Assembly (NCBI RefSeq): GCF_004359505.1
Contig: NZ_SCWE01000001.1
Location: 434,001 to 498,000, forward strand
DNA: 64,000 nucleotides
Origin: Macrococcus hajekii
Lineage (GTDB): Bacteria; Bacillota; Bacilli; Staphylococcales; Staphylococcaceae
Reading direction: 5' to 3'
The translations under genes and the position numbers were made by a program. The notes under the pieces were generated by a model. The model was given only the letters and a program-made list of their open reading frames with translations, searched no databases and had not been told where the DNA came from. Below, piece by piece: positions 8,986-18,891 of this stretch (position 1 is its first letter; every line of letters begins with the position of its first letter).

Positions 8986-9021
8986 GACATAGTAAACTTA
9001 TCGGAATTATAGGAGGTTCGT

Positions 9022-10077
9022 ATGTGGACGTTATTTAGTGGTATGATAGTAGGAATCCTACTAGGCTTTGTGATGCAGAGAACACGTTTCTGTCTGACGG
9101 GTGGATTCAGAGATATGTATGTACAGAGAAGTAATAAGATGTTCTATGCACTACTCATTGCGATTACTGTACAAAGTATGGGCTTATTGCTGCTCAACTG
9201 GACAGGTGTTCTTAAAGTTTCTTACGATTCATTCCCGCTCATCGGGACAATGATCGGTTCATTTATTTTTGGTATGGGTATTATACTGGCAGGGGGATGC
9301 GCTACAGGAACGTATTACCGTGCAGGCGAAGGGTTGATAGGCAGCTGGATTGCTTTATGTCTTTATGCGTTTACTTCAGCAGTTACGAAGTTCGGCTTTC
9401 TTAAACCTGTGATGGAAGCGGTGAACAGTAAGACCGTATATAACTCAGATATGTCTGCGACAACAGGTATTCCGATGTGGATTTTAGTCGTTATTCTGAC
9501 AATCTTTACAGCTATAGTGGTGACTAAAACGATGAGAAAACCTAAAAAAACATTACCACAGCTTAAACAGAAGTTTACGGGTATCCGCCATGTATTGTTT
9601 GAGAAGAAATATCATACTTTTACTGCTGCTGTGATTATTGGTCTTATTGCACTTCTCGCATGGCCGATGAGTTACTCGGCAGGACGTGAAGGAGGTTTAG
9701 GTATCACGACTCCATCAGCTAAACTGATTAAATTTTTAATGACGGGTGACACAGCTTTGATTGACTGGGGTGTTTACCTTGTCATCGGTATTTTCGTAGG
9801 TTCATACATCGCAGCTAAAGGGTCTCGTGAATTTAAATGGCGTCTGCCGGACAAAATCACCATTCGAAACAGTGCAATCGGTGGTGTATTTATGGGCTTC
9901 GGTGCTTCGATGGCAGGTGGCTGCTCAATCGGTAACGGTCTCGTGGCAACAGCTACTATGTCATGGCAGGGCTGGATTGGTTTAGCGTTTATAATTCTTG
10001 GCACTTGGTTTATGAGTTATTTTATTTTTGTTAGACCGATGCAGCAGCTTAAAGCACAAGCATCTGTCTCAGTTTAA
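9022..10077 (+). CDS. YeeE/YedE family sulfur (thiosulfate) transporter, TsuA-like
   Basis: Polytopic membrane protein (351 aa) of the YeeE/YedE family, whose studied members import thiosulfate through a path lined with cysteines. Family signatures are present twice: GFVMQRTRFCLTGGFRDMY and ILAGGCATGTYYRAGEG in the first half, and FMGFGASMAGGCSIGNGL in the second. The ATG is 5 bases after AGGAGG. A TusA-family gene follows 12 bases later, the usual TsuA-TsuB pairing. Substrate preference (thiosulfate or another sulfur compound) is inferred. Confidence 0.88.
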   Translation: MWTLFSGMIVGILLGFVMQRTRFCLTGGFRDMYVQRSNKMFYALLIAITVQSMGLLLLNWTGVLKVSYDSFPLIGTMIGSFIFGMGIILAGGCATGTYYRAGEGLIGSWIALCLYAFTSAVTKFGFLKPVMEAVNSKTVYNSDMSATTGIPMWILVVILTIFTAIVVTKTMRKPKKTLPQLKQKFTGIRHVLFEKKYHTFTAAVIIGLIALLAWPMSYSAGREGGLGITTPSAKLIKFLMTGDTALIDWGVYLVIGIFVGSYIAAKGSREFKWRLPDKITIRNSAIGGVFMGFGASMAGGCSIGNGLVATATMSWQGWIGLAFIILGTWFMSYFIFVRPMQQLKAQASVSV

Positions 10078-10089
10078 GGAGGAGAAATT

Positions 10090-10314
10090 ATGTTATATGA
10101 ACTTGGAACAGTAGGGATGGTTTGTCCATTTCCATTGATTGAAGCACAGAAAAAAATGGTTGAACTTGAGCCGGGAGATGAACTTAAAATTGATTTCGAT
10201 TGTACCCAGGCAACGGAAGCCATTCCCGGCTGGGCAGCAGAGAATGATTATCCAGTGACAAATTATGAACAGCTGGACGATGCGTCATGGACAATCACTG
10301 TACAGAAGGCATAA
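10090..10314 (+). CDS. TusA-family sulfurtransferase (TsuB-like)
   Basis: Small (74 aa) TusA/SirA-like sulfur carrier. The family motif CPFPLIEAQKKM carries the single persulfide-forming cysteine, near residue 12, in a CPxP box. It probably takes over sulfur delivered by the upstream YeeE-family permease and feeds it to thiol metabolism. AAGGAGGAG precedes the ATG and the two genes clearly form an operon. Confidence 0.88.
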   Translation: MLYELGTVGMVCPFPLIEAQKKMVELEPGDELKIDFDCTQATEAIPGWAAENDYPVTNYEQLDDASWTITVQKA

Positions 10315-10366
10315 TAAGAATCCTACTTCTGAACACAAGTAGACAGGAAAAATAAATGAGTTACTA

Positions 10367-10397
10367 GGCTGCGCTTGAATAAGTGCAGCCATTTTTA
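10367..10397 (+). terminator. Terminator after the YeeE/TusA pair
   Basis: GGCTGCGCTT-gaat-AAGTGCAGCC followed by ATTTTTATT, 52 bases after the TusA-like stop. Confidence 0.8.
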
Positions 10398-10444
10398 TTG
10401 AGATTCGATCAATGATGATAAAGCAAGTTTAGTTCTATGGATAG

Positions 10445-10498
10445 AAAAACTCCCTTCAAAGTTGTCACGTTTTATCGTGTCTACTTGAAAGGAGTCTT
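10445..10498 (-). terminator. Terminator of the ferredoxin gene (minus strand)
   Basis: Read on the minus strand: GACTCCTTTCAAGTAGACACG-ataaaa-CGTGACAACTTTGAAGGGAGTTTTT with a few mismatches, ending in a T run and lying just beyond the fer stop. The stem is unusually long (about 20 pairs). Confidence 0.8.
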
Positions 10499-10520
10499 AT
10501 CATTTCATCGCGATTCTTTT

Positions 10521-10817
<297 letters not shown>

Positions 10818-10819
10818 TT

Positions 10820-10848
10820 ATTTTAGAGATTCAGACATCATTTTTCAA
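10820..10848 (-). promoter_or_regulatory. Promoter of fer
   Basis: On the minus strand TTGAAA (10848-10843), a 17-base spacer and TAAAAT (10825-10820): a good sigma-A match 47 bases before the fer start. Confidence 0.7.
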
Positions 10849-10870
10849 CATAAATTATCTGGAGGACAAA

Positions 10871-11764
10871 ATGGATTCAATCTATCAGCAGGCAAAACAA
10901 CGAAAATTTGAAGAGAAGACGGATAAAAGTTTTTATAATATTCTATCCGGATTCAAATCACATCAAACTTTTTTTGATGCGATGATGCAGGGCATGCTGC
11001 CTTTTTATAATAGCCGCCCTTCTGTCACGGGGGATACTGCTGAGTCCTTGACCTTCTATCCTTATTTTTATGATTCATGTCATATGACCTTTCAGGCACT
11101 CCGTTTACTCACACAGTCTATGTCTGCGTTCTCTGCTGGCATCAGGGATTTTTATCCGGTATCCAACCAGCTTTTTATCCAGCAGCAGGTTAAGGAATGG
11201 CTCGCATTGAACGGCAAGGATGTGACGGTCTATCAGTCAGAACTGCTAGGATTATATAGCGGACTGTCAGAAGAGTTGGAGACTTTCAGCTATAAATTAT
11301 TAGCTGATGCAAAAGGGAATCATTTTAGGGCTGACGAAATAATGATGACTGATGATCTGGATGTTGAAACCTATAACCTGAAACTTCTGCATGAACTAAA
11401 TCATCTTACTCATTTGATCCACCACCATAATTACTTCAGTCAATTATATATCAGAGCGCCTCTTCAGTTTGCGACTGAACAAACCATGCAGCTGCTGCAG
11501 GAGGGCTGGAGTATAGAGAGAATTGCCCGTAAGAGAGGGGTAAAAACACATACGATTGAAGACCACATTATTGAAATGATTATCAAGGATTATAGGATCG
11601 ATGTGGATCACTATATTTCAGCTGAAGAAATTGAAGAGGTCAGACAGTTATACCATGAACATCGTTATCAGCGTCTTAAACCTTATTTTGAACGTTCTGC
11701 AATTGATGACTACTTTAAGGTTAAGTTAGGTCTATGTCTGATGATGAAGGGGGTGAAGCAATGA
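10871..11764 (+). CDS. ypbB: YpbB-like helicase-associated protein
   Basis: Protein of 297 aa encoded just upstream of, and overlapping, a RecQ-family helicase gene. The C-terminal part has a helix-turn-helix of the helicase-associated type (residues about 200-245, TMQLLQEGWSIERIARKRGVKTHTI). Position and overlap match Bacillus ypbB-recS. GGAGG lies 5 bases before ATG 10871; a longer reading frame upstream would run through the divergent fer gene and is not used. The HTH suggests it acts with the helicase on DNA; no specific function can be given. Confidence 0.85.
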   Translation: MDSIYQQAKQRKFEEKTDKSFYNILSGFKSHQTFFDAMMQGMLPFYNSRPSVTGDTAESLTFYPYFYDSCHMTFQALRLLTQSMSAFSAGIRDFYPVSNQLFIQQQVKEWLALNGKDVTVYQSELLGLYSGLSEELETFSYKLLADAKGNHFRADEIMMTDDLDVETYNLKLLHELNHLTHLIHHHNYFSQLYIRAPLQFATEQTMQLLQEGWSIERIARKRGVKTHTIEDHIIEMIIKDYRIDVDHYISAEEIEEVRQLYHEHRYQRLKPYFERSAIDDYFKVKLGLCLMMKGVKQ

Positions 11765-13107
11765 CCTATGAAACTTCTCTTCAGGAGATATATGGTTTTA
11801 GTGAGCTGAGACCGAGTCAGCAAGTGATTATAGATGTCATTATGACTGGAGAAGATGTGCTGGCCCTTATGCCGACAGGAGGCGGGAAGTCTCTTTGTTA
11901 TCAGCTGCCCGTCATTTTATCAGGTGGCAAGGCATTAGTGATTACACCGCTTATTTCTTTGATGGAGGACCAGGTTGCAGAACTCAAACGACTCAGATTA
12001 AAAGCGGCCTGTATTCATAGTTATCTTGACATTAGAGAGAAAAGGATGATTTTAAACAGCCTGCATGACTACCAGTTTATCTTTTGTTCACCTGAATGGC
12101 TGGCAACCGAGCAGGCGAAGGGACTTATTGATCAGATAATGTTCACTCATGTTGTCATCGATGAAGCACACTGTATTTCAGAATGGGGCTTTGATTTTCG
12201 GCCTCATTATCTGTTACTGCATGAAATTCTAAAGGAAGATAATCAGGTGATCGCCCTGACTGCAACAGCCGATGAGAAAATTATTACTGATATCCTGCAT
12301 TTATTGAAGAGAGAATTAAAAGTGATTGATGAACGGACGGAACGCAGTAATATTTTTTTAAGTGTCGAGTTTCAGCAGGATAAACTTAAATATATTGAAT
12401 CACTGCTTGATGATGCAGGACCTGTCATTATTTATTTTTCATCTAAAAAAATATGTGACGATATCCATCATAAACTTGCTGAAAAATTCAGTGGCATGAC
12501 TTATCATGCAGATATGACCTATGAGGAACGCATGACGGTACAGACTGCATTTTACAATGATAGAATTCAATATGTCTGTGCGACAAGTGCATTTGGTATG
12601 GGCATCAATAAAAAGAATATTCGTACAGTTATTCATTATCATGTGCCGAAATCTAAAATGCAATATGTCCAGGAGATTGGTAGGGCAGGGCGCGATGGTC
12701 TGCAGGCACATGCGTTACTATTGTTCGACGAGGAAGATATATACCGAAGTTATCGATTTCTGCAGGAAGATAGCTTATCAGAAGCGGATCTCAACAGTTA
12801 TTTAAATGGTGCACTGCTGCCGGAAGAAAAAAAGGAGCAGCTTCAAATTTTAACTTCACTTTTTTCAGAACAGCAGCTGCGCTATATTATCGATCGTGAA
12901 TATCAGTCAAAAAAACAAGCGCTTATGCAGATGGCTGAATATGGCAATGCCAGTCAATGTCTAGGTGCACAGCTTTATCATGCAGATGCTCCATGCGGTT
13001 ATTGTCAGTTTTGTTGGGGCAAGCGGACCTTTCAGTTTGAAAAAATGGACATACCAAAGATATGCGACGATATGAAAGGCTATATTAATGCATTATTTAA
13101 TCTATAG
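11761..13107 (+). CDS. recS: RecQ-family ATP-dependent DNA helicase (RecS)
   Basis: Superfamily 2 3'-5' DNA helicase (448 aa). Motif I is MPTGGGKSLCYQ (Lys43), motif II DEAH at residues 134-137 in VIDEAHCISEWGFDFRPHY, motif III ALTATAD, and motif VI QEIGRAGRDG. A zinc-binding-like cysteine group (APCGYCQFC) lies near the end. It is shorter than classical RecQ and has no HRDC domain, so it matches the short RecS/YpbC type. The start at 11761 (AAGGGGGTGAAGCA upstream) overlaps the ypbB stop as ATGA; an in-frame ATG at 11734 has no better site. Confidence 0.9.
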   Translation: MTYETSLQEIYGFSELRPSQQVIIDVIMTGEDVLALMPTGGGKSLCYQLPVILSGGKALVITPLISLMEDQVAELKRLRLKAACIHSYLDIREKRMILNSLHDYQFIFCSPEWLATEQAKGLIDQIMFTHVVIDEAHCISEWGFDFRPHYLLLHEILKEDNQVIALTATADEKIITDILHLLKRELKVIDERTERSNIFLSVEFQQDKLKYIESLLDDAGPVIIYFSSKKICDDIHHKLAEKFSGMTYHADMTYEERMTVQTAFYNDRIQYVCATSAFGMGINKKNIRTVIHYHVPKSKMQYVQEIGRAGRDGLQAHALLLFDEEDIYRSYRFLQEDSLSEADLNSYLNGALLPEEKKEQLQILTSLFSEQQLRYIIDREYQSKKQALMQMAEYGNASQCLGAQLYHADAPCGYCQFCWGKRTFQFEKMDIPKICDDMKGYINALFNL

Positions 13108-13110
13108 TCC

Positions 13111-13140
13111 TTTACTATTCGCTTTATTGTTGTCTATAAT
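13111..13140 (+). promoter_or_regulatory. Putative promoter of ebpS
   Basis: TTTACT (13111-13116), 18-base spacer, TATAAT (13135-13140), 42 bases before the ebpS ATG. Confidence 0.55.
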
Positions 13141-13182
13141 AAATGATATATTAAAATAAATTAAAATGAAGTAGGTGTAAAA

Positions 13183-14163
13183 ATGGCAAAAGACAATTTT
13201 AAAGATGAGTTTGAAAAAAGTAAGCAGCCAGTAGAAAGACAGGATGACTTGAAGAATGAAGATTTAGTATTTGAGGGAGAAGATTTTTCTGGTCACATTG
13301 AAGAAGACGATTTCCCGAAACGTGGTGTATCAAGACGTAGTCGTTCAGCAGAACGTAGACGTCGTGAAGAATCAGTCGAAGAAACAGAAGAGAAATCAAA
13401 GAAAAAACGTCGTAGAAAAGGAGCAGCTGCTGGAGCAGGCGCGGCTGCTGCTGGCACTGCTGCTGTTACACATGGTGATATCGAGAAACCTGCTGCAGCT
13501 GGTGAAGTGAAATCTACAACATATGCAGCGGGTGACGGAGAACCTGAAGTACATCATGTAGATGAAGAGAGAAAAGAAGAGAAGGGCAATAAATGGTTAC
13601 CTCTTCTTGCGGGGCTTTTAATTCTTATCCCGCTTTTATTCTTATTATTTATGTATTTCGGCAATAAAGATGACAATGATAAAAATGGTTCAGAAAAAAC
13701 AGCAACAACAGAAGAAGCGACAACTGAAAAGGTAACAACAGAAGCAGCAACAACAGAAGTTCCAGCGGCTGAAAAAACAACGACAGAAGCGGTAACAACT
13801 GAAACGACAACAACAGAAACGACAACAACAGAAACGCCAACAGCTGAACAAGCAACAACGGAAGCACCAACAGCTGAACAGGCAACAACAGAAACGCCAA
13901 CAGCTGAACAGGCAACAACAGAAACGCCAACAGCTGAACAGGCAACAACAGAAACGCCAACAGCTGAACAGGCAACAACGGAAGCACCAACAGCAACTAG
14001 AGGCGGAACAACACATACTGTAGGTGCTAATGAAAACCTCTACCGTATTGCAATTCGTTATTATGGCAGCGGTACACCTGCAAACGTTGAAAAAATCCGT
14101 CAGGCTAACGGACTGAATGGCAATACTTTATCAATCGGGCAGGAACTTGTAATTCCGAAATAA
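13183..14163 (+). CDS. ebpS: EbpS-like LysM membrane protein
   Basis: Homologue of the staphylococcal cell-surface protein EbpS (elastin-binding protein). The 326-residue protein has a charged N-terminal region ([12 protein letters not shown], then an Arg-rich stretch, residues about 49-80), an Ala/Gly-rich segment, one membrane helix (about 139-159), a Thr/Glu-rich stalk with decapeptide repeats (217-271), and a C-terminal LysM domain (about 277-325) ending [13 protein letters not shown]...IGQELVIP, nearly the same as in S. aureus. It is shorter than S. aureus EbpS (about 486 aa). Elastin binding cannot be inferred: the stalk differs completely and only the LysM end is conserved. Confidence 0.9.
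   Translation: MAKDNFKDEFEKSKQPVERQDDLKNEDLVFEGEDFSGHIEEDDFPKRGVSRRSRSAERRRREESVEETEEKSKKKRRRKGAAAGAGAAAAGTAAVTHGDIEKPAAAGEVKSTTYAAGDGEPEVHHVDEERKEEKGNKWLPLLAGLLILIPLLFLLFMYFGNKDDNDKNGSEKTATTEEATTEKVTTEAATTEVPAAEKTTTEAVTTETTTTETTTTETPTAEQATTEAPTAEQATTETPTAEQATTETPTAEQATTETPTAEQATTEAPTATRGGTTHTVGANENLYRIAIRYYGSGTPANVEKIRQANGLNGNTLSIGQELVIPK
13831..13996 (+). repeat. 30-bp tandem repeats in ebpS
   Basis: Five full 30-base units plus a partial sixth; unit gaaacgccaa/cagctgaaca/ggcaacaaca, with sporadic g/a and a/c changes. Each encodes a decapeptide of the type [10 protein letters not shown]. The period is a multiple of three, so copy-number change keeps the frame. Low-complexity ACA/GAA-rich sequence precedes it from about 13690. 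Confidence 0.95.
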
Positions 14164-14187
14164 TCAACATCAAGGGGGATGCGCATT

Positions 14188-14832
14188 ATGTATTTAAAAA
14201 CGATTATGATTCCAAAGGAAAAATGTTATATCGCTAATCCGAATGATACTGTCAAATCTGTACTTGATAAACTCGAGCATCATGGTATTGATGGGATGCC
14301 AGTTGTGAGCGATGGTGTTTATCACGGAACGGCAACACGTTATAACATTTTCAGACATTTCTTTTTCAAGAAAAACCAGCAAACTCGTGATGAATTTATC
14401 GAACAAACTTTTATCAAGGATATCCTTGCGCTTGATGAATTTAGCGTTCAAGATGATTCATTATTTGAAGAATCATTTTTGAGTCTGCAGGATTTTCCGA
14501 TTTTAAGTATTGTCAACCGGCACAATGAATTTCTCGGTGTAGTGACACGTTTTGATGTAATGGAACAATTCAAGAGCGCGTTCGGCATGAATAAATCGGG
14601 AACAAGAATTGCGATTACTTCTATTGATGCTGAAGGTCGTATTAAACGCCTGGCGTTAGCGCTGCAGAAATACAAATTAAACGCGATTTCTTTTGTTACT
14701 TTTGATGAGACAGATAAGATGCATCGACGTATGATAGTTAAGGTTGAAGACCATGATGAGAAAGTGATTGCGAAATTTACAAAATATCTTTCAAAAAATG
14801 GTTTCAAAGTATTGGATATTCAGCAAGATTAA
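14188..14832 (+). CDS. CBS-pair protein with C-terminal ACT-like domain
   Basis: A 214-residue cytosolic protein. Residues 1-130 contain two CBS motifs (MIPKEKCYIANPNDTVKSVL...GIDGMPVV and ...FPILSIVNRHNEFLGVVTRFDV), the usual module for binding adenosyl nucleotides. Residues about 138-210 (TRIAITSIDAEGRIKRLALALQKY...) look like an ACT-type regulatory domain. ATG 14188 is 9 bases after AAGGGGG; an ATG at 14179 would abut that site. The target is not evident. Some CBS proteins of this phylum bind c-di-AMP, but I cannot assign a ligand. A terminator follows. Confidence 0.8.
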   Translation: MYLKTIMIPKEKCYIANPNDTVKSVLDKLEHHGIDGMPVVSDGVYHGTATRYNIFRHFFFKKNQQTRDEFIEQTFIKDILALDEFSVQDDSLFEESFLSLQDFPILSIVNRHNEFLGVVTRFDVMEQFKSAFGMNKSGTRIAITSIDAEGRIKRLALALQKYKLNAISFVTFDETDKMHRRMIVKVEDHDEKVIAKFTKYLSKNGFKVLDIQQD

Positions 14833-14862
14833 AGAAGGGGCTCATTTGAGCTTCTTTTTTTT
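14833..14862 (+). terminator. Terminator after the CBS-ACT gene
   Basis: AAGAAG-g-GGCTCA-ttt-GAGCTTCTTTTTTTT right after the stop codon. Confidence 0.88.
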
Positions 14863-14877
14863 AGAAAGGTGATAAAA

Positions 14878-15855
14878 ATGAAGTATATTGAAAGCATTAT
14901 AATCGGTGCAGGGCCTTGCGGACTGTCAGCCGCTATCGAACAGCAGAAAAAAGGTATTGAGACATTGATTATTGAAAAGGGCAATGTTGTAGAGGCGATT
15001 TATAATTATCCGACCCATCAAACCTTTTTCTCTTCCAGCGATAAACTGAGTATCGGTGATGTACCGTTTATTGTAGAGGAACATAAACCGAGAAGAAATC
15101 AGGCGCTGGTTTATTATAGAGAAGTGGTCAAACATCATGACCTTCAAATTAATACGCGGGAAACGGTTCTTAAAGCAGTAACAGAAGGTGAGCATTTTAT
15201 TATTACGACAGACCGGGATATTTATCAGTCATCCTATCTGACTGTTGCAACAGGCTATTATGGTCAGCCTAATAAGCTCGATATACCAGGCGATTCACTT
15301 GATAAAGTTCATCATTACTTTAAAGAGGCACATCCTTATTTCAATAAAAAAGTTCTAGTGATAGGTGGGAAAAATTCTGCTGTTGATGCAGCAATGGAGC
15401 TCGAAAAAGCAGGTGCAGAAGTGACAGTAATATACAGAGGTTCTGAGTATTCAAAAAGTGTCAAACCCTGGATTCTGCCTGTATTTGATGGTCTAGTCAG
15501 AAATGAAAAAATTAAAATGTATTTCAATGCTGAACTCCAGGAAATCACTGATACTACTGTGACATTTGCGGTTGAAGGAGAAGCCCGGACGATTGAAAAT
15601 GATGATGTTTTTGCCATGATCGGCTATCATCCGGATTATCATTTTCTTAAATCGATGGGGATCGAAATTATGACCACTGAGTTTGGTACGGCACCTCGAT
15701 ATAATCCTGAAACAATGGAAACGAATGTACCGGATCTATTTATTGCAGGGGTTATTGCAGCGGGAAATGATGCGAACTCGATTTTTATTGAAAACGGCAA
15801 ATTTCATGGAGGGCTTATCGCTGATAAGATCATGAAAGATAAACATAAAAAATAA
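14878..15855 (+). CDS. ypdA: YpdA-family FAD-dependent bacillithiol disulfide reductase
   Basis: Flavoprotein (325 aa) of the YpdA/Bdr family, which uses NADPH to reduce bacillithiol disulfide. An N-terminal FAD-binding GAGPCGLSAAIEQQ (residues about 8-21) is followed by YNYPTHQTFFSSSDKLSIGDVPF, diagnostic of YpdA, and a second dinucleotide fold KVLVIGGKNSAVDAAMELEKAGAEV; the cysteine in GAGPCG is the residue implicated in catalysis in homologues. It fits with bshA, the first bacillithiol synthesis gene, at 36.1 kb. ATG 14878 follows GAAAGG; an in-frame GTG 9 bases earlier has no space for a ribosome site. Confidence 0.9.
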   Translation: MKYIESIIIGAGPCGLSAAIEQQKKGIETLIIEKGNVVEAIYNYPTHQTFFSSSDKLSIGDVPFIVEEHKPRRNQALVYYREVVKHHDLQINTRETVLKAVTEGEHFIITTDRDIYQSSYLTVATGYYGQPNKLDIPGDSLDKVHHYFKEAHPYFNKKVLVIGGKNSAVDAAMELEKAGAEVTVIYRGSEYSKSVKPWILPVFDGLVRNEKIKMYFNAELQEITDTTVTFAVEGEARTIENDDVFAMIGYHPDYHFLKSMGIEIMTTEFGTAPRYNPETMETNVPDLFIAGVIAAGNDANSIFIENGKFHGGLIADKIMKDKHKK

Positions 15856-15878
15856 GGTGGCTGGGCCACCTTATTTAT
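15849..15878. terminator. Bidirectional terminator between ypdA and ansA
   Basis: AAATAAGGTGG-ctggg-CCACCTTATTT sits between convergent genes and has A/T-rich flanks on both sides, so it can serve both transcripts. Confidence 0.8.
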
Positions 15879-16840
15879 TTTCTGAAATATTCTTTCAGTT
15901 GAACGGTTTCCAGTTGATTGCTGAGACCGACGATGAGTTTAAGACGTGCTTTCTGTCCGTTAAGGCCATTTGAGAAGATAACACCTTTTTCACCGAGTTC
16001 ATAGCCGCCGCCTTCATATTGATAATTATTGCTGACAATACCATTGAAACAGCGTGAGACAAGAACGATAGGAATGCCGGCATTTAGTAAGCGGTCAAGG
16101 CCAGGCAGTGCACTAGGTGGCAGATTGCCTTGTCCGAGTGCCTCGATAACTACACCATCATAGTGATGATCAAGGAAAAATTCGAGTAATTCAGCATCCA
16201 GATCACTATGAGCAGTGAGTAAACCAACTTTAATTTTTTCATCCACTTTGACAAGCGGACGATTGTTGACAGGAAGATGATGAAAATAGATATTGTTTTT
16301 CGTAATAATACCGAGCGGTCCGTAATTTGGGCTCTGGAAAGTACTGGTGTTTGAAGTGTGCGTTTTAGTGACATTTGTTGCACTATGAATTTCATCATTG
16401 AAGACGACAAGTACACCCTTACCTTTGGAATGCTCATCACATGCTGTACGAATAGCCGCGATATAGTTATAGAGTCCATCAGCACCAATCTCGTTAGACG
16501 AGCGCATGGCACCTGTCAGGATAACCGGTATGCTGACATTGAGAGTCAGGTCAAGAAAGTATGCCGTTTCCTCTAACGTATCAGTTCCGTGTGTAATGAC
16601 AATACCTTCATAATTATCGTTGTTGATCTGTTCGATAATAATTTTTCTGAGTGCATTCATATGGTGCAGAGTCATATGAGGAGAGGGTACCTGGAAGGGG
16701 TTGAGTTCAGTAATATCAGCAAGGTTTTTTACTGCGCTGCTATCAGAAACTGGATTGATTTCATTAGTGGTGACGTGACCCTCAGTATTCTCTGACATGC
16801 TGATGGTGCCGCCGGTATGTAAGACAAGTAATTTTTTCAT
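15875..16840 (-). CDS. ansA: L-asparaginase
   Basis: Hydrolyses L-asparagine to aspartate and ammonia. The protein (321 aa) has both catalytic signatures: HTGGTISM with nucleophile Thr12, and GIVITHGTDTLEETAYFLDL with the Thr86/Asp87 pair. No signal peptide is visible, so a cytosolic type I enzyme is likely. AAAGGAGG lies 6 bases before the ATG on the minus strand. Convergent with ypdA and divergent from cmk, as a single-gene unit; this position next to cmk matches Staphylococcus. Confidence 0.93.
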   Translation of the reverse strand: MKKLLVLHTGGTISMSENTEGHVTTNEINPVSDSSAVKNLADITELNPFQVPSPHMTLHHMNALRKIIIEQINNDNYEGIVITHGTDTLEETAYFLDLTLNVSIPVILTGAMRSSNEIGADGLYNYIAAIRTACDEHSKGKGVLVVFNDEIHSATNVTKTHTSNTSTFQSPNYGPLGIITKNNIYFHHLPVNNRPLVKVDEKIKVGLLTAHSDLDAELLEFFLDHHYDGVVIEALGQGNLPPSALPGLDRLLNAGIPIVLVSRCFNGIVSNNYQYEGGGYELGEKGVIFSNGLNGQKARLKLIVGLSNQLETVQLKEYFRK

Positions 16841-16879
16841 ATGTGCCTCCTTTATTCTTATATGATAAGATATTAATGA

Positions 16880-17557
<678 letters not shown>

Positions 17558-17634
17558 AGACGAATTTCTTGACTTTTTCAGGGTATTATAAGAACGTTAG
17601 ATAAAGAGCTTTTACAATTTAGGAGGATATAACT

Positions 17635-18789
17635 ATGACTGAAGAATTTAACGAAAACATGATTACTGAGATTCAAGAAGGCGATAAAATCAAAGGAACA
17701 GTACAAAAAATCGAAGATAAGCACGTGATTGTGTTTATTGAAGGTGCTAAATTTGATGGGATCATTCCGATCAGCCAGTTAACAAGTCTTCATATCGATA
17801 AAGCAGAAGAAGCAGTATCTGTTGGCGATGAAATTGAAGCATTCGTTACGAAAATTGAAGACAAGGAAGAGGATGGTCACTACATCCTTTCAAAAAGACA
17901 GCTTGATGAATCCCAATCATACGAAAGCTTAAAAGAAAAATTTGAAAACAATGAAACAATTGAAGCGGAAGTTAAGGAAGTTGTTAAAGGCGGACTTGTT
18001 GTTGATGTAGGTCTTCGTGGCTTCATCCCAGCTTCACTGATTTCAACAGAATATATCGAGGATTTCTCAGACTATCAAGGTCGTCAATTAACACTTAAAA
18101 TTGAGGAACTCGATCAAGAGAAAAATCGTGTCATCTTAAACCACCGCGCGATTGAAGAAGAAGCTAACAAATTTAAACGTGCTGAAACACTTCAGAACTT
18201 GGAAGTAGGTTCAATCATCGAAGGTAAAGTAGCACGTATTACAAGCTTCGGTGCGTTCGTTAATATCGGCGGAGTTGATGGACTCGTTCACATCTCACAA
18301 ATCACACATGATCGTCTTGAAAAAGTTGAAGATGCGCTTGAAATCGGTCAAGAAGTTAAAGTGAAAATCTTAAGTGTTGATACTGAAGCAGAACGTATTT
18401 CATTATCAATCAAAGATGCTTTACCAGGGCCGTTTGAAACAATCGATGAGAAGTTCAAAGTCGGTGACATCGTTGACGGTAAAGTAATGCGTCTTGCTAA
18501 CTTCGGTGCATTTGTTGAGATTGCCAAAGGTCTTCAAGGTCTTGTCCATATTTCACAGATCAGCCATGAGCATATCGGCAGCCCGAATGAAGTGCTTGAG
18601 CCAGGTCAAACAATAAAAGTAAAAATTCTTGATATCAATAAAGAAGAACAACGTATTGCTTTATCAATTAAAGCAACTGAAGAACAAGGTCAGGACTTCG
18701 ATTCTTCATACCTTGATACTTCTTCAAACGAAGATGCACCAACACTTGGTGATGTATTCGGCGACAAATTCAAAAACTTAAAATTATAA
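17635..18789 (+). CDS. rpsA: 30S ribosomal protein S1 homologue
   Basis: RNA-binding protein of 384 aa with four S1 domains (about residues 15-82, 98-165, 184-253 and 270-340). The third and fourth are the clearest ([23 protein letters not shown] and [21 protein letters not shown]). The four-domain form is usual in Firmicutes, against six in Escherichia coli, and its ribosomal role there is looser. Strong AGGAGG site. A terminator follows. Confidence 0.93.
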   Translation: MTEEFNENMITEIQEGDKIKGTVQKIEDKHVIVFIEGAKFDGIIPISQLTSLHIDKAEEAVSVGDEIEAFVTKIEDKEEDGHYILSKRQLDESQSYESLKEKFENNETIEAEVKEVVKGGLVVDVGLRGFIPASLISTEYIEDFSDYQGRQLTLKIEELDQEKNRVILNHRAIEEEANKFKRAETLQNLEVGSIIEGKVARITSFGAFVNIGGVDGLVHISQITHDRLEKVEDALEIGQEVKVKILSVDTEAERISLSIKDALPGPFETIDEKFKVGDIVDGKVMRLANFGAFVEIAKGLQGLVHISQISHEHIGSPNEVLEPGQTIKVKILDINKEEQRIALSIKATEEQGQDFDSSYLDTSSNEDAPTLGDVFGDKFKNLKL

Positions 18790-18801
18790 TATAACAACCT
18801 T

Positions 18802-18827
18802 AAGTAACGCTTCGGCGTTACTTTTTT
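18802..18827 (+). terminator. Terminator after rpsA
   Basis: AAGTAACGC-ttcg-GCGTTACTTTTTT, with a UUCG tetraloop. Confidence 0.93.
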
Positions 18828-18891
18828 AATTATGACAAAAAATCAAGGTGTGTTAAAATGGTGAAGATATTATAGTGAGAGGAAGAAAAAA

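Noticed and set aside
13831-13996. Possible CRISPR-like direct repeats
   Set aside because: Units are contiguous, coding and in frame, with no spacers and no cas genes nearby.
13649-14016. Minus-strand Leu-rich and Cys-rich reading frames over the ebpS repeats
   Set aside because: Artefacts of the 30-bp repeat read in other frames; no ribosome sites and biased composition.
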